Assembly: GCF_000213575.1 (NCBI RefSeq)
Contig: NZ_GL892010.1
Span: 1-64,000, forward strand
Origin: Dysgonomonas mossii DSM 22836
Lineage (GTDB): Bacteria; Bacteroidota; Bacteroidia; Bacteroidales; Dysgonomonadaceae
Reading direction: 5' to 3'
DNA: 64,000 bases
Part shown: piece by piece, positions 1 through 8,476 of the stretch
How positions within the stretch are numbered: position 1 is the first letter of the stretch
How the letters are laid out: each line of letters begins with the position of its first letter
Notes under the pieces: model-generated
What the model saw: only the letters and a program-made list of their open reading frames with translations
What the model was told of the DNA's origin: nothing
Database searches by the model: none
Position numbers and translations under genes: made by a program

Positions 1-351
1 CGTCAGAAGTTCCTGATGAAATGCCTTGTTTACAGTAAAATTCGTTCGTGTATGACGACGCAAGAGTGTCCCATGTTGATAGAAATCACATAACATCTTG
101 ATAGAACGGTAAAGCCATGTGTTACCTGAAGTGAGTTCGTTAGCCTTTTCCTTAGCAAAAAAATCGCATGTGTCATCAAGATACTTCATCGCTGTTTTCA
201 TCGAAAAATATTCTTCCTGTATCTCTTCAAAAAACACAACTAATTTCGCCCAATTCCTTCGGTGTTGAATCAATGATGAGTTTTTGTACTGCATTCTAGT
301 AAGCTCTTTATTCAAAAGGCTTACTAATTCTTTTGGTTTGATTTTTTCCAT
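1..351 (-). CDS. Tyrosine recombinase, N-terminal part (cut by left edge)
   Basis: Reading leftwards from an ATG at 349-351, the frame stays open for 117 codons to the first base of the window, so the gene continues outside it. The visible residues begin MEKIKPKELVSLLNKEL and are helical and rich in Lys and Glu, with a YKNSSLIQHRRNWAKL segment. This is the usual look of the SAM-like core-binding domain of tyrosine recombinases. The catalytic domain would lie to the left and cannot be checked. Its place at the end of a conjugative element suggests it is the element integrase. This is a fold-level judgement, so another helical protein is possible. Confidence 0.55.
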   Translation of the reverse strand, partial: MEKIKPKELVSLLNKELTRMQYKNSSLIQHRRNWAKLVVFFEEIQEEYFSMKTAMKYLDDTCDFFAKEKANELTSGNTWLYRSIKMLCDFYQHGTLLRRHTRTNFTVNKAFHQELLT

Positions 352-487
352 TTTAATTGAATTTTAAATACAATTCATTATACGGAAAATATAGCTAAAT
401 CAAAATGTTATGTTTAGTGTTTTATCGCTATCTGATTAGGAAACAGTATTTTTTTCCAAACACTACACATAACTGTATACTGAGCAT

Positions 488-523
488 AATGATGCTTATG
501 TAAAGTGATGCATAAGCATCATT
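488..523. repeat. Perfect 13-bp inverted repeat
   Basis: AATGATGCTTATG at 488-500 is followed by a 10-base spacer and its exact reverse complement CATAAGCATCATT at 511-523. The right arm lies inside the first codons of the pcfJ remnant, at the point where its homology begins. It could be a recombinase or regulator site between the divergent integrase and the small genes, or the scar of the event that removed the rest of pcfJ. Confidence 0.6.
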
Positions 524-732
524 GTGTGGCTGGCTACCACACAAAAGCCGATTCGCTAATACTATCGGCTTGTATTGATGGCAAACGCATTGAAACAATT
601 GAGGTATCAATTTCGCAATTAAAGGTTATTCAAAGCCGTGGGGTGTGTAATAAGAATACCAAGCACCACGATAGAATCATTCAACTTGTAGAGCAAAATA
701 TATCACTGATAGAAAATAGATTAGCAGCATGA
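505..732 (+). pseudogene. PcfJ C-terminal fragment
   Basis: The 75-residue product starts at a GTG and carries CVAGYHTKADSLIL, then IETIEVSISQLKVIQSRGVC, then a Cys-Asn. This is the pattern of the last 70 or so residues of PcfJ-like proteins (a Cys-Val-Ala pocket, a TIE strand, Q-x-RG-x-CN). Full PcfJ proteins are several hundred residues, and the frame is open upstream only to a TGA at 490-492, so most of the gene is missing. PcfJ-like proteins are common accessory proteins of Bacteroidales ICEs. The fragment may still be translated, because its stop overlaps the next start. Assignment is by motif memory. Confidence 0.6.
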
Positions 733-914
733 TAAAAGAAAATATTTATACCTTATTTGTTGGCTTCCGAAAGTTGGGAGAGTTCAATTCTATTTTGGAA
801 GCCAAGAAATTTGCTCAAAGTAGCAATTTGGCAGGAGCTTTCAATCTCATTGGTGAGCATTATAGAGATAGTTGGTATGTATTTAAATCAGAAATTAAAG
901 GCAATGAAAATTAA
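729..914 (+). CDS. Small hypothetical ICE protein
   Basis: This 61-residue frame starts with an ATG that overlaps the stop of the pcfJ remnant (ATGA) and ends inside the start region of the next small gene, so the three look co-translated. The product reads NIYTLFVGFRKLGEFNSI and then EAKKFAQSSNLAGAFNLIGE, ending in a DSWYVF strand. This suggests a small alpha/beta protein with no signal peptide or membrane segment. I do not recognise a named family. It is kept because of the tight coupling and ordinary amino-acid composition. Confidence 0.5.
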   Translation: MIKENIYTLFVGFRKLGEFNSILEAKKFAQSSNLAGAFNLIGEHYRDSWYVFKSEIKGNEN

Positions 915-1083
915 AGATATAACAGGTCAATTGATCGAAATAACCCACCTAAACAAAGCTATCAAACAATGCAAATTGTGTAGAAATAGTCCCTTTCTAA
1001 TGGATTCGGGGCATACCGTTGGGGAAAATCATACGTTTATGCTTTCACAACTCGATGAACTAAAACGAAAATCTAAAACTTGA
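904..1083 (+). CDS. Small hypothetical ICE protein with Cys pair
   Basis: The start is taken as the ATG at 904, which overlaps the end of the preceding gene by 11 bases. The longer frame from 757 would lie almost wholly inside that gene. The 59-residue product begins MKIKDITGQLIEITHLNKAI and has a CKLC pair near residue 24. Its second half is hydrophilic, with SHTF-like and LDELKRK segments. I do not recognise a function. A strong hairpin with a T-run starts right at its stop, which supports it as the last gene of a short plus-strand operon. Confidence 0.5.
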   Translation: MKIKDITGQLIEITHLNKAIKQCKLCRNSPFLMDSGHTVGENHTFMLSQLDELKRKSKT

Positions 1084-1115
1084 CGGCGGAAATTTCTCTC
1101 CGCCGCTTCTTTTTC
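1084..1115 (+). terminator. Rho-independent terminator
   Basis: CGGCGGA at 1084-1090 pairs with TCCGCCG at 1099-1105 across an 8-base loop, followed by CTTCTTTTT. It lies directly after the stop of the last small plus-strand gene. Confidence 0.8.
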
Positions 1116-1307
1116 CATGAACTGTTAGCAAAACTTTATGCGGAGAAAAAGAAGCAAAAAAGCCGAATCTAATGTCCCTGTCTTCATATTGAAATAGAAC
1201 ATCTTCTTTCGGATAGTTTACAATTCGTAGATATTATGAGATCTGCAAATTATTCAAATATATCTATCCAAATAATTTACAGATCATTTTAGATTACATT
1301 TCCTATC

Positions 1308-3485
1308 TCACAGTTTAATGATAATACCTGCATTCAGGACAAAGCCGTCCAATGGTGCATAAATATCCCGAAACTCGGGTTTAGTCATCGACCCCGTATA
1401 AATAGTATCGAACCTTGTTTGCCGTCTGTCGGTAAAGTTCTCAAAATTAGCATATACAGAAAACTTTTCCCAAATACGTTGCATCATTAATCCGCAAATA
1501 AGGTAATCCTGCCCTGTTTTTCCGTCATTCAGTTTTTGCTTTCCTGTATAATAGGCTTCCAGACCGATTTTCCATTTGTCCTCTACTTCATACATTAAAA
1601 CAGAATTAATTTTATGTTTTGGTGTAAGAGTTTTCCGATAGCTTCTGCCATCTTCCTTAACATTCGCATCGGTATAGGTATATCCAAGGAATAGACCGAA
1701 ATCCTTGTACGTTATTTTCATATTGGTTTCAGCACCTTTACTATCCATATGACCGTCTATGTTATTAAACTGCCATCGGCTGTTTTCCGCAGCTTGCAGT
1801 TCAAGCGGATTTTTAAGGTAGGTATAAAAGAATAGCTGATTTATACTTAAAAATACTTGATCGTCAAATAAGCCTGTTTTATAAGTAAAATCCACATTTG
1901 CCCCGTAGCTTTTTTCCAACTTGTTCTTATCATCATCTATCGGTAAGACATTTTGGAACTGTATACGTTCGCTATCTTCTGAAAAGATGTTAGGTGCTTT
2001 ATATCCAAATCCACCACCCACACGGGATGAGAACTTTTCATTGATCTTGAAAAGAGACGAGATACGGGGTAATACAGCAAATCCATAATCTGTAACGTAA
2101 TCTGTTCGCAATCCGGTTTCTAGGTTCATCCAGTCCGTTATCTTCGTATTATTTTGTACAAATAAACCTACAGTAGTCATGTTGTAATCCCGCAAAGGAA
2201 AATCTGTCAGTTTCTTTTCAGTAAACTTATCAGTCCAAATATTTGCACCTGCTACCCATTCCGTTTTTTCTTTGGTATGTATATAAGAAACTTCCGAAAA
2301 AGAAGACAATTGCTCACCATCAAATTTAAAATCAGGAATCTCTAGCTTGCGGCTAAAATAAGTGACACTGTTTTTTATATTCAATCGGTTTTGTTTGTCA
2401 AAACGGTGTTCAAATGTAAGTTGGCTTGAGTGTCTTTGTGTTTTATTCCTTTCAAAATAAGAATGTTCTTCATCTCCTTTCCCATCTACATATTTCATAT
2501 CGCCACCCAGACGGTTTTCTATCGTAGAGTTTATACCGAAATTAAAATCTGTATTTTCAGACAGGTATAAGAATAATCTTGGATTCAGTACAAACCTGTC
2601 AAACTTGGGTATTGCAGTAAAACCTACATCTGACGGATTATAAGCCCGGTTACGGTTATACGATGCAAATACGGTAGTACCTACCTTATTGAATTTTTGC
2701 CCGAAAAAGCTATTTACATCAAGCCCTTTGCCTGTTGTTCCATTCAGGTGGATTGAAAAATCTTTTTTCTCTTCAGGAGTCTTTGATATGAGATTTACTA
2801 ATCCCGCAATTGCACCACCACCGTATAAAGTAGAAGAAGAACCTTTGATTATTTCAACCTGCTTTAAATCGAGAGGTGGTGTCTGTAACAAGCCTAAACC
2901 GCTTGCTGCACCCGAAAATACAGGAAAACCATCTTTCAGTATCTGGGTATATCTACCATCCAATCCTTGAATACGAATGGATGAATTCCCCGATATGGCT
3001 GATGTTTGCTGTGTCATAATACCCGTACTTTCATTCAGTAGCATACGGATATCTCCGGGCTTCATGACTCCTTTTTCTCCTAACTCTTCTCCATTTATAA
3101 ACTCAATACGAGTAGGAATATCTTTAAAAGTACGTGTTCCTCTTGTGGAAGAAACAACTACTTCCTGTAATGTTTCTTCATCAGGTTCAATTTTGATAAT
3201 AATAAGTTCGTCCGAAGTAAGCGGAAAGATAAATTCTTGTATGGTCTTTTCATATCCCATATAAGTGATTTCGAATTTCTGTTTACCGTCCGGTATATTT
3301 GAGAGTACTGCTAATCCTTCAGTGTCGGAAGATGTGCCGTTCGTTGTGTTCTGAAGAACGATACTTGCACCGATCAGAGGTTCTTTCGTTTCGCAATCAA
3401 TCAACTTGACTTTAAGCGTATTTTGTGCGAAAATATTGGGAAAACTGAAGGCTAAGAATAGCATCAGCATAAATTTCATTTTCAT
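1308..3485 (-). CDS. TonB-dependent outer-membrane receptor
   Basis: A 725-residue protein of ordinary TonB-receptor length. Residues 1-20 are a signal peptide ending FPNIFAQ. About 23-105 is the carboxypeptidase-regulatory-like Ig domain common in Bacteroidetes receptors (LIDCETKEPLIGASIVL). About 118-235 is the plug (IRIQGLDGRYTQILKDG, VEIIKGSSSTLYGGGAIAGL). The rest is the beta-barrel, ending in a typical terminal strand (FVLNAGIIIKL). It imports a substrate across the outer membrane with TonB energy. The substrate cannot be read from the sequence. It follows a small Cys-rich lipoprotein-like gene on the same strand and lies next to the arsenic operon. Similar pairs occur beside metal-resistance genes, so a metal-related ligand is possible but unproven. 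Confidence 0.93.
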   Translation of the reverse strand: MKMKFMLMLFLAFSFPNIFAQNTLKVKLIDCETKEPLIGASIVLQNTTNGTSSDTEGLAVLSNIPDGKQKFEITYMGYEKTIQEFIFPLTSDELIIIKIEPDEETLQEVVVSSTRGTRTFKDIPTRIEFINGEELGEKGVMKPGDIRMLLNESTGIMTQQTSAISGNSSIRIQGLDGRYTQILKDGFPVFSGAASGLGLLQTPPLDLKQVEIIKGSSSTLYGGGAIAGLVNLISKTPEEKKDFSIHLNGTTGKGLDVNSFFGQKFNKVGTTVFASYNRNRAYNPSDVGFTAIPKFDRFVLNPRLFLYLSENTDFNFGINSTIENRLGGDMKYVDGKGDEEHSYFERNKTQRHSSQLTFEHRFDKQNRLNIKNSVTYFSRKLEIPDFKFDGEQLSSFSEVSYIHTKEKTEWVAGANIWTDKFTEKKLTDFPLRDYNMTTVGLFVQNNTKITDWMNLETGLRTDYVTDYGFAVLPRISSLFKINEKFSSRVGGGFGYKAPNIFSEDSERIQFQNVLPIDDDKNKLEKSYGANVDFTYKTGLFDDQVFLSINQLFFYTYLKNPLELQAAENSRWQFNNIDGHMDSKGAETNMKITYKDFGLFLGYTYTDANVKEDGRSYRKTLTPKHKINSVLMYEVEDKWKIGLEAYYTGKQKLNDGKTGQDYLICGLMMQRIWEKFSVYANFENFTDRRQTRFDTIYTGSMTKPEFRDIYAPLDGFVLNAGIIIKL

Positions 3486-3604
3486 TATGATAAATGTTTT
3501 AAATCTTCAATTAGAAATAGCATGAAAGCTACGATATTACAAAAATTGCATTACCGTAAAAATTGCAGGTCATATTTAGTATGGCCTGTAAAAAATAAGT
3601 TCGT

Positions 3605-3934
3605 TTATGCTTGTGGCGGTTGCCAGATTGAAGATATAAAACCGGGGACGTCTCCTTTAAATACATAATCAGAGTTACAATTAGATACTAACCCTAATGC
3701 GATTGTTATGGGATGATAGAAACGGGCTTCAGGAAAGCCGGTACAGGTATTACAGTGGAGAAATGGAGAGCAACAACTGTAGTTGTTATCAGAGCAGTCA
3801 TCACAAGCGTTGCTTGTATCATCTCCTGTATTCTGCGTCTCAGTATGTATGGAAAAACATTTATCCTCAAAACAGCAAGGTATTACCGATAATAGTAATA
3901 CACTTATTGCTAATATAAAAGATAAATATTTCAT
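3605..3934 (-). CDS. Cys-rich secreted protein (DUF6660-like)
   Basis: The 109-residue product has an N-terminal hydrophobic segment (MKYLSFILAISVLLLSVIPC) and then 14 cysteines. They include an ACDDC pair and a CSPFLHCNTCTGF block resembling the CSPFCxCxCC core of the DUF6660 family. That family is typically encoded just before TonB receptors in Bacteroidetes, as here, 119 bp upstream of the receptor. The cysteines suggest metal or metalloid binding outside the inner membrane. A CAAATATA box (TATATTTG on the minus strand) lies only 5 bases before the ATG, so either the message is nearly leaderless or the box is fortuitous. Confidence 0.7.
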   Translation of the reverse strand: MKYLSFILAISVLLLSVIPCCFEDKCFSIHTETQNTGDDTSNACDDCSDNNYSCCSPFLHCNTCTGFPEARFYHPITIALGLVSNCNSDYVFKGDVPGFISSIWQPPQA

Positions 3935-3977
3935 ATTACAAATATAAAGAAATTCATACTAAAAAAGAGTCAGGAGT

Positions 3978-4796
3978 TTATGAATTATTTCTATAGCCTG
4001 TCACAGTAATAGAATAGATTCCTACATTTCCCACTTTGTATTTGGCTATCGTTGATTCATCCAAATGCTCTTGTAAAACATCATCAGGAATGACAACTGT
4101 TTTTGTTCGTTCAATCTTTATATCAGTAAAATTAGCCTTTTTGATCTCTCCTAAATAATCGTCCTTTTGTATCGCACTGGCAATACAACCGGCATACAAG
4201 GAAGCATTATCTGTAAACTCTTTAGGGAATACGCCATTCAGCACAACATCAGAGATACAAAAATGACCTTCTTTTTTCAATACCCGATATATCTCTTTAA
4301 AGATTTTATCTTTTTCGGGTAACAGATTTAAAACACAATTACTGACTACCACATCTATGGAACTATCGGGTAAAGGCATATTTTCAATATCTCCTTCGAT
4401 AAATTCGACATTGGTATAACCTCGCTTTGTTGCGTTCTTTCGTGCTTTTTCTATCATCTGCGGAGAAAAGTCAATGCCGATTACTTTTCCTGTTTCTCCG
4501 ACTTCCGATCTGGCTATAAAACAGTCGTTACCCGCACCTGAGCCTAAGTCTAAGACTGTATTACCTTCTCTAATACCTGCATACTCAGTAGGCAATCCGC
4601 AGCCTACACCTAAATCGGCATCGGCTTCGTACCCTTTAAGCCCGCTGTAATCTTCGCTCATGATCGTAAAGACCTTTTTTGAAGGTGTCGCAGGATTCGT
4701 TCCACAACAGCAATCGGACTTTAACGCATCACTATTCAGAGCCAATTCACTATATCTTTGCTTTACCAAAGCTTTCTTTTCTTCGTTTGTGTTCAT
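3978..4796 (-). CDS. arsM: Arsenite S-adenosylmethionine methyltransferase
   Basis: The 272-residue cytosolic enzyme methylates As(III) using SAM. The SAM-binding motif I is VLDLGSGAGNDCF at residues 81-93, with GIDFSPQMIEKA as motif II. Three cysteines expected to bind As(III) are present at C66 (GVGCGLPTEY), C154 (VVSNCVLNL) and C204 (YAGCIAS). An extra CCCG cluster near residue 29 is also usual in this family. Length and motif order match ArsM. It is the last gene of the minus-strand ars operon, 22 bp after the efflux gene, so the operon couples reduction, export and methylation. Confidence 0.93.
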   Translation of the reverse strand: MNTNEEKKALVKQRYSELALNSDALKSDCCCGTNPATPSKKVFTIMSEDYSGLKGYEADADLGVGCGLPTEYAGIREGNTVLDLGSGAGNDCFIARSEVGETGKVIGIDFSPQMIEKARKNATKRGYTNVEFIEGDIENMPLPDSSIDVVVSNCVLNLLPEKDKIFKEIYRVLKKEGHFCISDVVLNGVFPKEFTDNASLYAGCIASAIQKDDYLGEIKKANFTDIKIERTKTVVIPDDVLQEHLDESTIAKYKVGNVGIYSITVTGYRNNS

Positions 4797-4818
4797 AATT
4801 AAAAGTATTGTAATTATT

Positions 4819-5856
4819 TTATTTATAATATTTCTTTCTTAGCCAAAAGGCTATGTTCACCAAAAGTATAAGTACAGGCACTTCAACCAATGGGCCTACT
4901 ACCCCTGCAAAGGCCTGTCCACTATGCAATCCGAAGACACCTATTGCTACTGCAATAGCCAGCTCAAAGTTATTGCCTGTGGCTGTAAAAGCTATCGAAG
5001 CATTTTTATCGTAAGATGCACCCATTAATTTTCCTGCAAAGAAGCTGAGGAAGAACATCACTACAAAATAGATTAATAATGGTATTGCTATACGCACTAC
5101 ATCCAATGGTATTTGTACGATCAGTTCACCTTTGAGACTAAACATTAATACAATGGTAAATAGTAAGGCGATTAAAGTAATTGGTGAAATTGCAGGAATA
5201 AACTTATCTTTATACCATTGTTCACCTTTGATTTTAACCAATATCAAACGGCTAAGAATACCTATCAGGAAAGGTATTCCCAGATAAATAGCGACTGTTT
5301 CGGCTATTGTACCGATGGATATATCCACGATTGCCCCTTCAAAGCCGAACAGGGGTGGAAGTTTTGTTACAAATATCCACGCATAGAAACTGTAAAAAAA
5401 TACCTGAAAAATACTATTCAGGGCTACTAATCCCGCACCGTATTCGGTATTGCCTTCTGCCAAATCGTTCCAAACAAGCACCATTGCAAGACACCGTGCA
5501 AGACCTATCAGGATAACCCCTACCATGTATTCGGGATAGTTATGCAAAAAGGTAATTGCAAGCAGAAACATTAATATCGGCCCGATAATCCAATTCAGGA
5601 TTAGAGAAATAGATAATATTTTTACGTTTGAAAATACTTTAGGCAGTTGTTTGTAATCCACTTTTGCCAATGGCGGATACATCATCAGGATAAGACCGAT
5701 TGCCAGAGGAATATTTGTGGTCCCGCTCGACATGGAATCAATGTAACTGCTGAAAGATGGAATGAAGTAGCCTAAACCTACTCCTATAGCCATTGCAAGG
5801 AATATCCAAAGTGTTAAGTTCTTATCCAAAAAACTCATCTTCTTTTTACTCATCAC
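4819..5856 (-). CDS. acr3: Arsenite efflux permease, ACR3 family
   Basis: A 345-residue inner-membrane protein with about ten hydrophobic helices. The key Cys lies in the ACR3 motif [18 protein letters not shown] (C122). A late helix carries [17 protein letters not shown] with the conserved Glu. These match ACR3 rather than the unrelated 12-helix ArsB, so the symbol acr3 is used. It exports As(III) produced by the upstream reductase. Its start overlaps the arsC stop by 11 bases, implying translational coupling. Confidence 0.95.
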   Translation of the reverse strand: MMSKKKMSFLDKNLTLWIFLAMAIGVGLGYFIPSFSSYIDSMSSGTTNIPLAIGLILMMYPPLAKVDYKQLPKVFSNVKILSISLILNWIIGPILMFLLAITFLHNYPEYMVGVILIGLARCLAMVLVWNDLAEGNTEYGAGLVALNSIFQVFFYSFYAWIFVTKLPPLFGFEGAIVDISIGTIAETVAIYLGIPFLIGILSRLILVKIKGEQWYKDKFIPAISPITLIALLFTIVLMFSLKGELIVQIPLDVVRIAIPLLIYFVVMFFLSFFAGKLMGASYDKNASIAFTATGNNFELAIAVAIGVFGLHSGQAFAGVVGPLVEVPVLILLVNIAFWLRKKYYK

Positions 5857-6271
5857 CTTTTATCTTATCGGTATATAATTCGTAAAATGTTTTTTTGATT
5901 TCATCCCTTACCCTGATATACTCGGATTGAATAAATTCGGGTGTTCCCGTAGCTTCGGATGGATCATCAAAACCAATATGCAGACGGTTCTTTACTTTTC
6001 CTGAGAATGCAGGACAGCTTTCATTTGCACCCCCGCAAACAGTAATCACATAGTCCAACTCATCATTCATATATTGCTCTACACTATCGGATGTATGGTG
6101 CGAAATATCTACACCTGCATCCTGCATGACTTCTATTGTCTTTGAGTTTACTTTTCCGCTTGCTTTTGTCCCTGCGGAATAAACAGACAATGAAGGATCG
6201 AAGGATTGTAAAAATCCGTGTGCCATCTGGCTACGGCAACTATTTCCTGTACACAGAATTAAAATTCTCAT
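5846..6271 (-). CDS. arsC: Arsenate reductase, LMW-phosphatase type
   Basis: A 141-residue cytosolic enzyme that reduces As(V) to As(III) for export. The phosphatase P-loop C-X5-R is seen at residues 7-13 ([15 protein letters not shown]). A second redox Cys pair is likely C79 and C86 ([12 protein letters not shown]), typical of the thioredoxin-coupled family. Length matches that family. It overlaps the ACR3 gene downstream and follows the GNAT and arsR genes on the same strand. Confidence 0.93.
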   Translation of the reverse strand: MRILILCTGNSCRSQMAHGFLQSFDPSLSVYSAGTKASGKVNSKTIEVMQDAGVDISHHTSDSVEQYMNDELDYVITVCGGANESCPAFSGKVKNRLHIGFDDPSEATGTPEFIQSEYIRVRDEIKKTFYELYTDKIKGDE

Positions 6272-6344
6272 ATTGTTTATAATTTCGTGTTTATACTAAC
6301 AGTTCCTATTTCGTCGAATAACGAATACTTATCTTAAAAAAATA

Positions 6345-6809
6345 TCAGGATAAAACTTTTGACATTTTATAGTTTGTCATGGAAATACCAATGCAAACGG
6401 TCTGTTGTTCCAAAATAACATAGCCTTTTTTTGAGAAGAAAGGTTGGGCTGTAATACTGACATCAGCAGTTATTTCTGAAATATCCTTCATTCGTGCATA
6501 TTCTTCAATCTTTTTAAGTAAGAGTGATGCAACACCCTTTCCCTGATAAACTCTATGAACAAACATAGAGTTTAAATACCCTGATAATTTTAAGGCTGCA
6601 AACCCTAATATTGTATTGTTTTCCTCAGCAAGTATAAAGTATTGCTCATTTATCCGTTCCTCCCATACACTCACGTCTTCTCCCCTTGCAGCCCAGCATC
6701 CGACCTGTTCGGGCGTATAGTCTTTCAGATTGACTGAAAGAATAGTTGAACGGAACAACTCTTTAATAGCAGGGATATCTTTTGGGGTTGTAAACCTGAT
6801 GTTCATCAT
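6345..6809 (-). CDS. GNAT acetyltransferase in the ars operon
   Basis: The start is placed at the tandem ATGs at 6804-6809, one base after the arsR stop. The longer frame would run 46 bases into arsR. The product of about 154 residues begins MMNIRFTTPKDIPAIKEL and has the acetyl-CoA loop HRVYQGKGVASLLLKKIEE (Q-x-G-x-G/A). The later AQPFFSKKGYVILE is the usual GNAT end. The substrate is unknown. GNAT proteins such as ArsN occur in ars operons and acetylate organoarsenicals, but this sequence cannot be assigned to that group by eye. Confidence 0.8.
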   Translation of the reverse strand: MMNIRFTTPKDIPAIKELFRSTILSVNLKDYTPEQVGCWAARGEDVSVWEERINEQYFILAEENNTILGFAALKLSGYLNSMFVHRVYQGKGVASLLLKKIEEYARMKDISEITADVSITAQPFFSKKGYVILEQQTVCIGISMTNYKMSKVLS

Positions 6810-6810
6810 A

Positions 6811-7131
6811 TCAGCAAATCTCGTCTGTATTCTGTAATTGGGTAAAAAAGCCACCAAAGAGTTCTTTGGCTTTATTCCAGTTCTCGCTGTTGATACAATA
6901 TTTCACGGTGGGTAATGTTATTGTTCCCTGAATCAATCCTGCATCTTTCAGTTCGTTCAAATGCTGAGACAGCGTACTTTTAGCGATAGGTAACACTTCT
7001 GACATATCGCCATGATAGCAGCATGATTGATTGGCAAGCATTTCAAGTATGGCGATACGGATAGGATGTCCTAATGCTTTAGCAAAGCGTGCTAATTGCT
7101 CCTGATCGGCTGTTAATTCTTTCTTCGACAT
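6811..7131 (-). CDS. arsR: ArsR-family arsenic-responsive repressor
   Basis: A 106-residue winged-helix protein. LADQ-type N-terminal helices are followed by ALGHPIRIAILEML, a CC pair (NQSCCYHGDMSEVL) that would bind As(III), and the recognition helix AKSTLSQHLNELKDAGLI. It is the first gene of the operon, which it should repress. Two matching inverted repeats cover its promoter just upstream. Length and domain order are those of ArsR/SmtB regulators. Confidence 0.93.
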   Translation of the reverse strand: MSKKELTADQEQLARFAKALGHPIRIAILEMLANQSCCYHGDMSEVLPIAKSTLSQHLNELKDAGLIQGTITLPTVKYCINSENWNKAKELFGGFFTQLQNTDEIC

Positions 7132-7148
7132 AAACTATATATTTATTG

Positions 7149-7191
7149 TTCGCAAATATACGAATAGAATTTTAATTCGCAAGATTGCGAA
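7149..7191 (-). promoter_or_regulatory. ars promoter with two ArsR operators
   Basis: On the minus strand a Bacteroides promoter is readable: TTG at 7180-7182, 19 bases, then TATATTTG at 7153-7160 (the TAnnTTTG element). A perfect operator TTCGCAA-GA-TTGCGAA at 7176-7191 covers the TTG element. A second 16-bp copy with a degenerate right arm (TTCGCAA at 7149-7155, CGAA at 7161-7164) covers the -7 element. Centre-to-centre distance is 27 bp. Repressor bound at either site would block RNA polymerase. Confidence 0.85.
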
Positions 7192-7274
7192 CTAACTTTT
7201 AGCCTAAGTATTGATTCATATACTTTAAAGAGTATATGAAACAGCCCTTTCGGGTGAAGGGAAAAGAAATTGAT

Positions 7275-8363
7275 TTAATCTATTCGAGTTGGAGTTATCA
7301 CATAAGAGCGATCATCCTCTTTTAGTTCCATTTTATATTGACGTAAACCTTTGCTTTTGGCCAATTCGCAGATAGTCGATCTGACATCTTCAGGTTGTTC
7401 CGCAAACCGTAATCCATAATAAATTGCCGTAGGCTTTAGTGGTAGAAAGAATCTTTCCTCAGTTGTATTTTCTATGTCTTGAGGAATAATAATTACCCTC
7501 CATTCTTTTTCATACCCCCAATTTATAGCTTTGTTTGTATATGCCTTGAACCAGAAAAGAACATCAGACAATGGCAGATTTCCTCCCATAATTCTATTTA
7601 CATGTTGCAGTGCAAACTCTTCTGCACAATATCTCTCCTTTGAATATAAAACGGGATATAATTGTTTATGACAATCGGCATTAGAGTTAAAATTTTCATG
7701 ATAGAAAGGATTGCTTGATAAGTCATATTCCAAACAGAATCCCTTATGAGAATCTGCATAATGTCCCCACATCAACGGACAATCATTAATTTCGGTAAAA
7801 CATCCAATATAAGAGTGCTGCTGAAGTGATGTAACCATTGAAGAAAGTGCACCTCGACAATCTTTTTTCAAGTCTTGTAAATTTTGCTCAAATTCCGCAG
7901 AATAGAAATATTTTTTTATTTCATCTTCTGATGACAAAACTATTTTACGGGTTTGAGAGTCTAAACTTTCAAGAGGGATGTTTGCCTCTAAAACTCTCGT
8001 CTTTAACAATTTCCATTGATTCAAAATGCCGTTATGATCTCGGCTTCCATCTTCGATATATTGTTCAATCCTTTCTATGTCGAAGTATAGTAATGAATCG
8101 AAAGGGTCATTAAAATCAATAGGTTTACTGCAGACAATTTTATTGTTTTTCAGGTCATTAACTGTATACTCATTAACCCCTCTGTATTTATATAGTTTAG
8201 AGGGAATATTTAAGCTGACCAGTTTTTCGATCTGAGCAAATAACGGTTTAAAAAGAGGATTGTTTTGTTGGATACAAATTGAATTAAAAAATTTCTGAAA
8301 GACCTTTTTAAATTCATCTACTGTACCATATCTTTTTATTTCGGGAGGATAAATACGATCCAT
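7275..8363 (-). CDS. DUF2971 domain protein
   Basis: A 362-residue soluble protein. The middle reads KLYKYRGVNEYTVNDLKNN and then CSKPIDFNDPFDS, the opening of DUF2971. GCFTEINDCPLMWGHYADS and GFCLEYDL are its second conserved block. The family is widespread, its function is not established, and it often lies in accessory or defence-rich DNA. The gene is the third of three minus-strand AT-rich genes lying between the ars operon and the transfer region, 113 bp after the DUF4365 gene. No signal peptide or membrane segment is seen. Confidence 0.85.
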   Translation of the reverse strand: MDRIYPPEIKRYGTVDEFKKVFQKFFNSICIQQNNPLFKPLFAQIEKLVSLNIPSKLYKYRGVNEYTVNDLKNNKIVCSKPIDFNDPFDSLLYFDIERIEQYIEDGSRDHNGILNQWKLLKTRVLEANIPLESLDSQTRKIVLSSEDEIKKYFYSAEFEQNLQDLKKDCRGALSSMVTSLQQHSYIGCFTEINDCPLMWGHYADSHKGFCLEYDLSSNPFYHENFNSNADCHKQLYPVLYSKERYCAEEFALQHVNRIMGGNLPLSDVLFWFKAYTNKAINWGYEKEWRVIIIPQDIENTTEERFFLPLKPTAIYYGLRFAEQPEDVRSTICELAKSKGLRQYKMELKEDDRSYVITPTRID

Positions 8364-8476
8364 TGTATTGTAGTATAAAAAAACTTTAATTAAAACACCT
8401 GATTATGTGCTACTTCATTTTCATGAGCTATAAGCAGGGCTTCATGCGAAAAAAGAAATGACAAGCTGATATGAAA

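Noticed and set aside
757-903. Longer upstream start for the third small gene
   Set aside because: It would lie almost entirely inside the preceding small gene; the ATG at 904 gives a normal short overlap.
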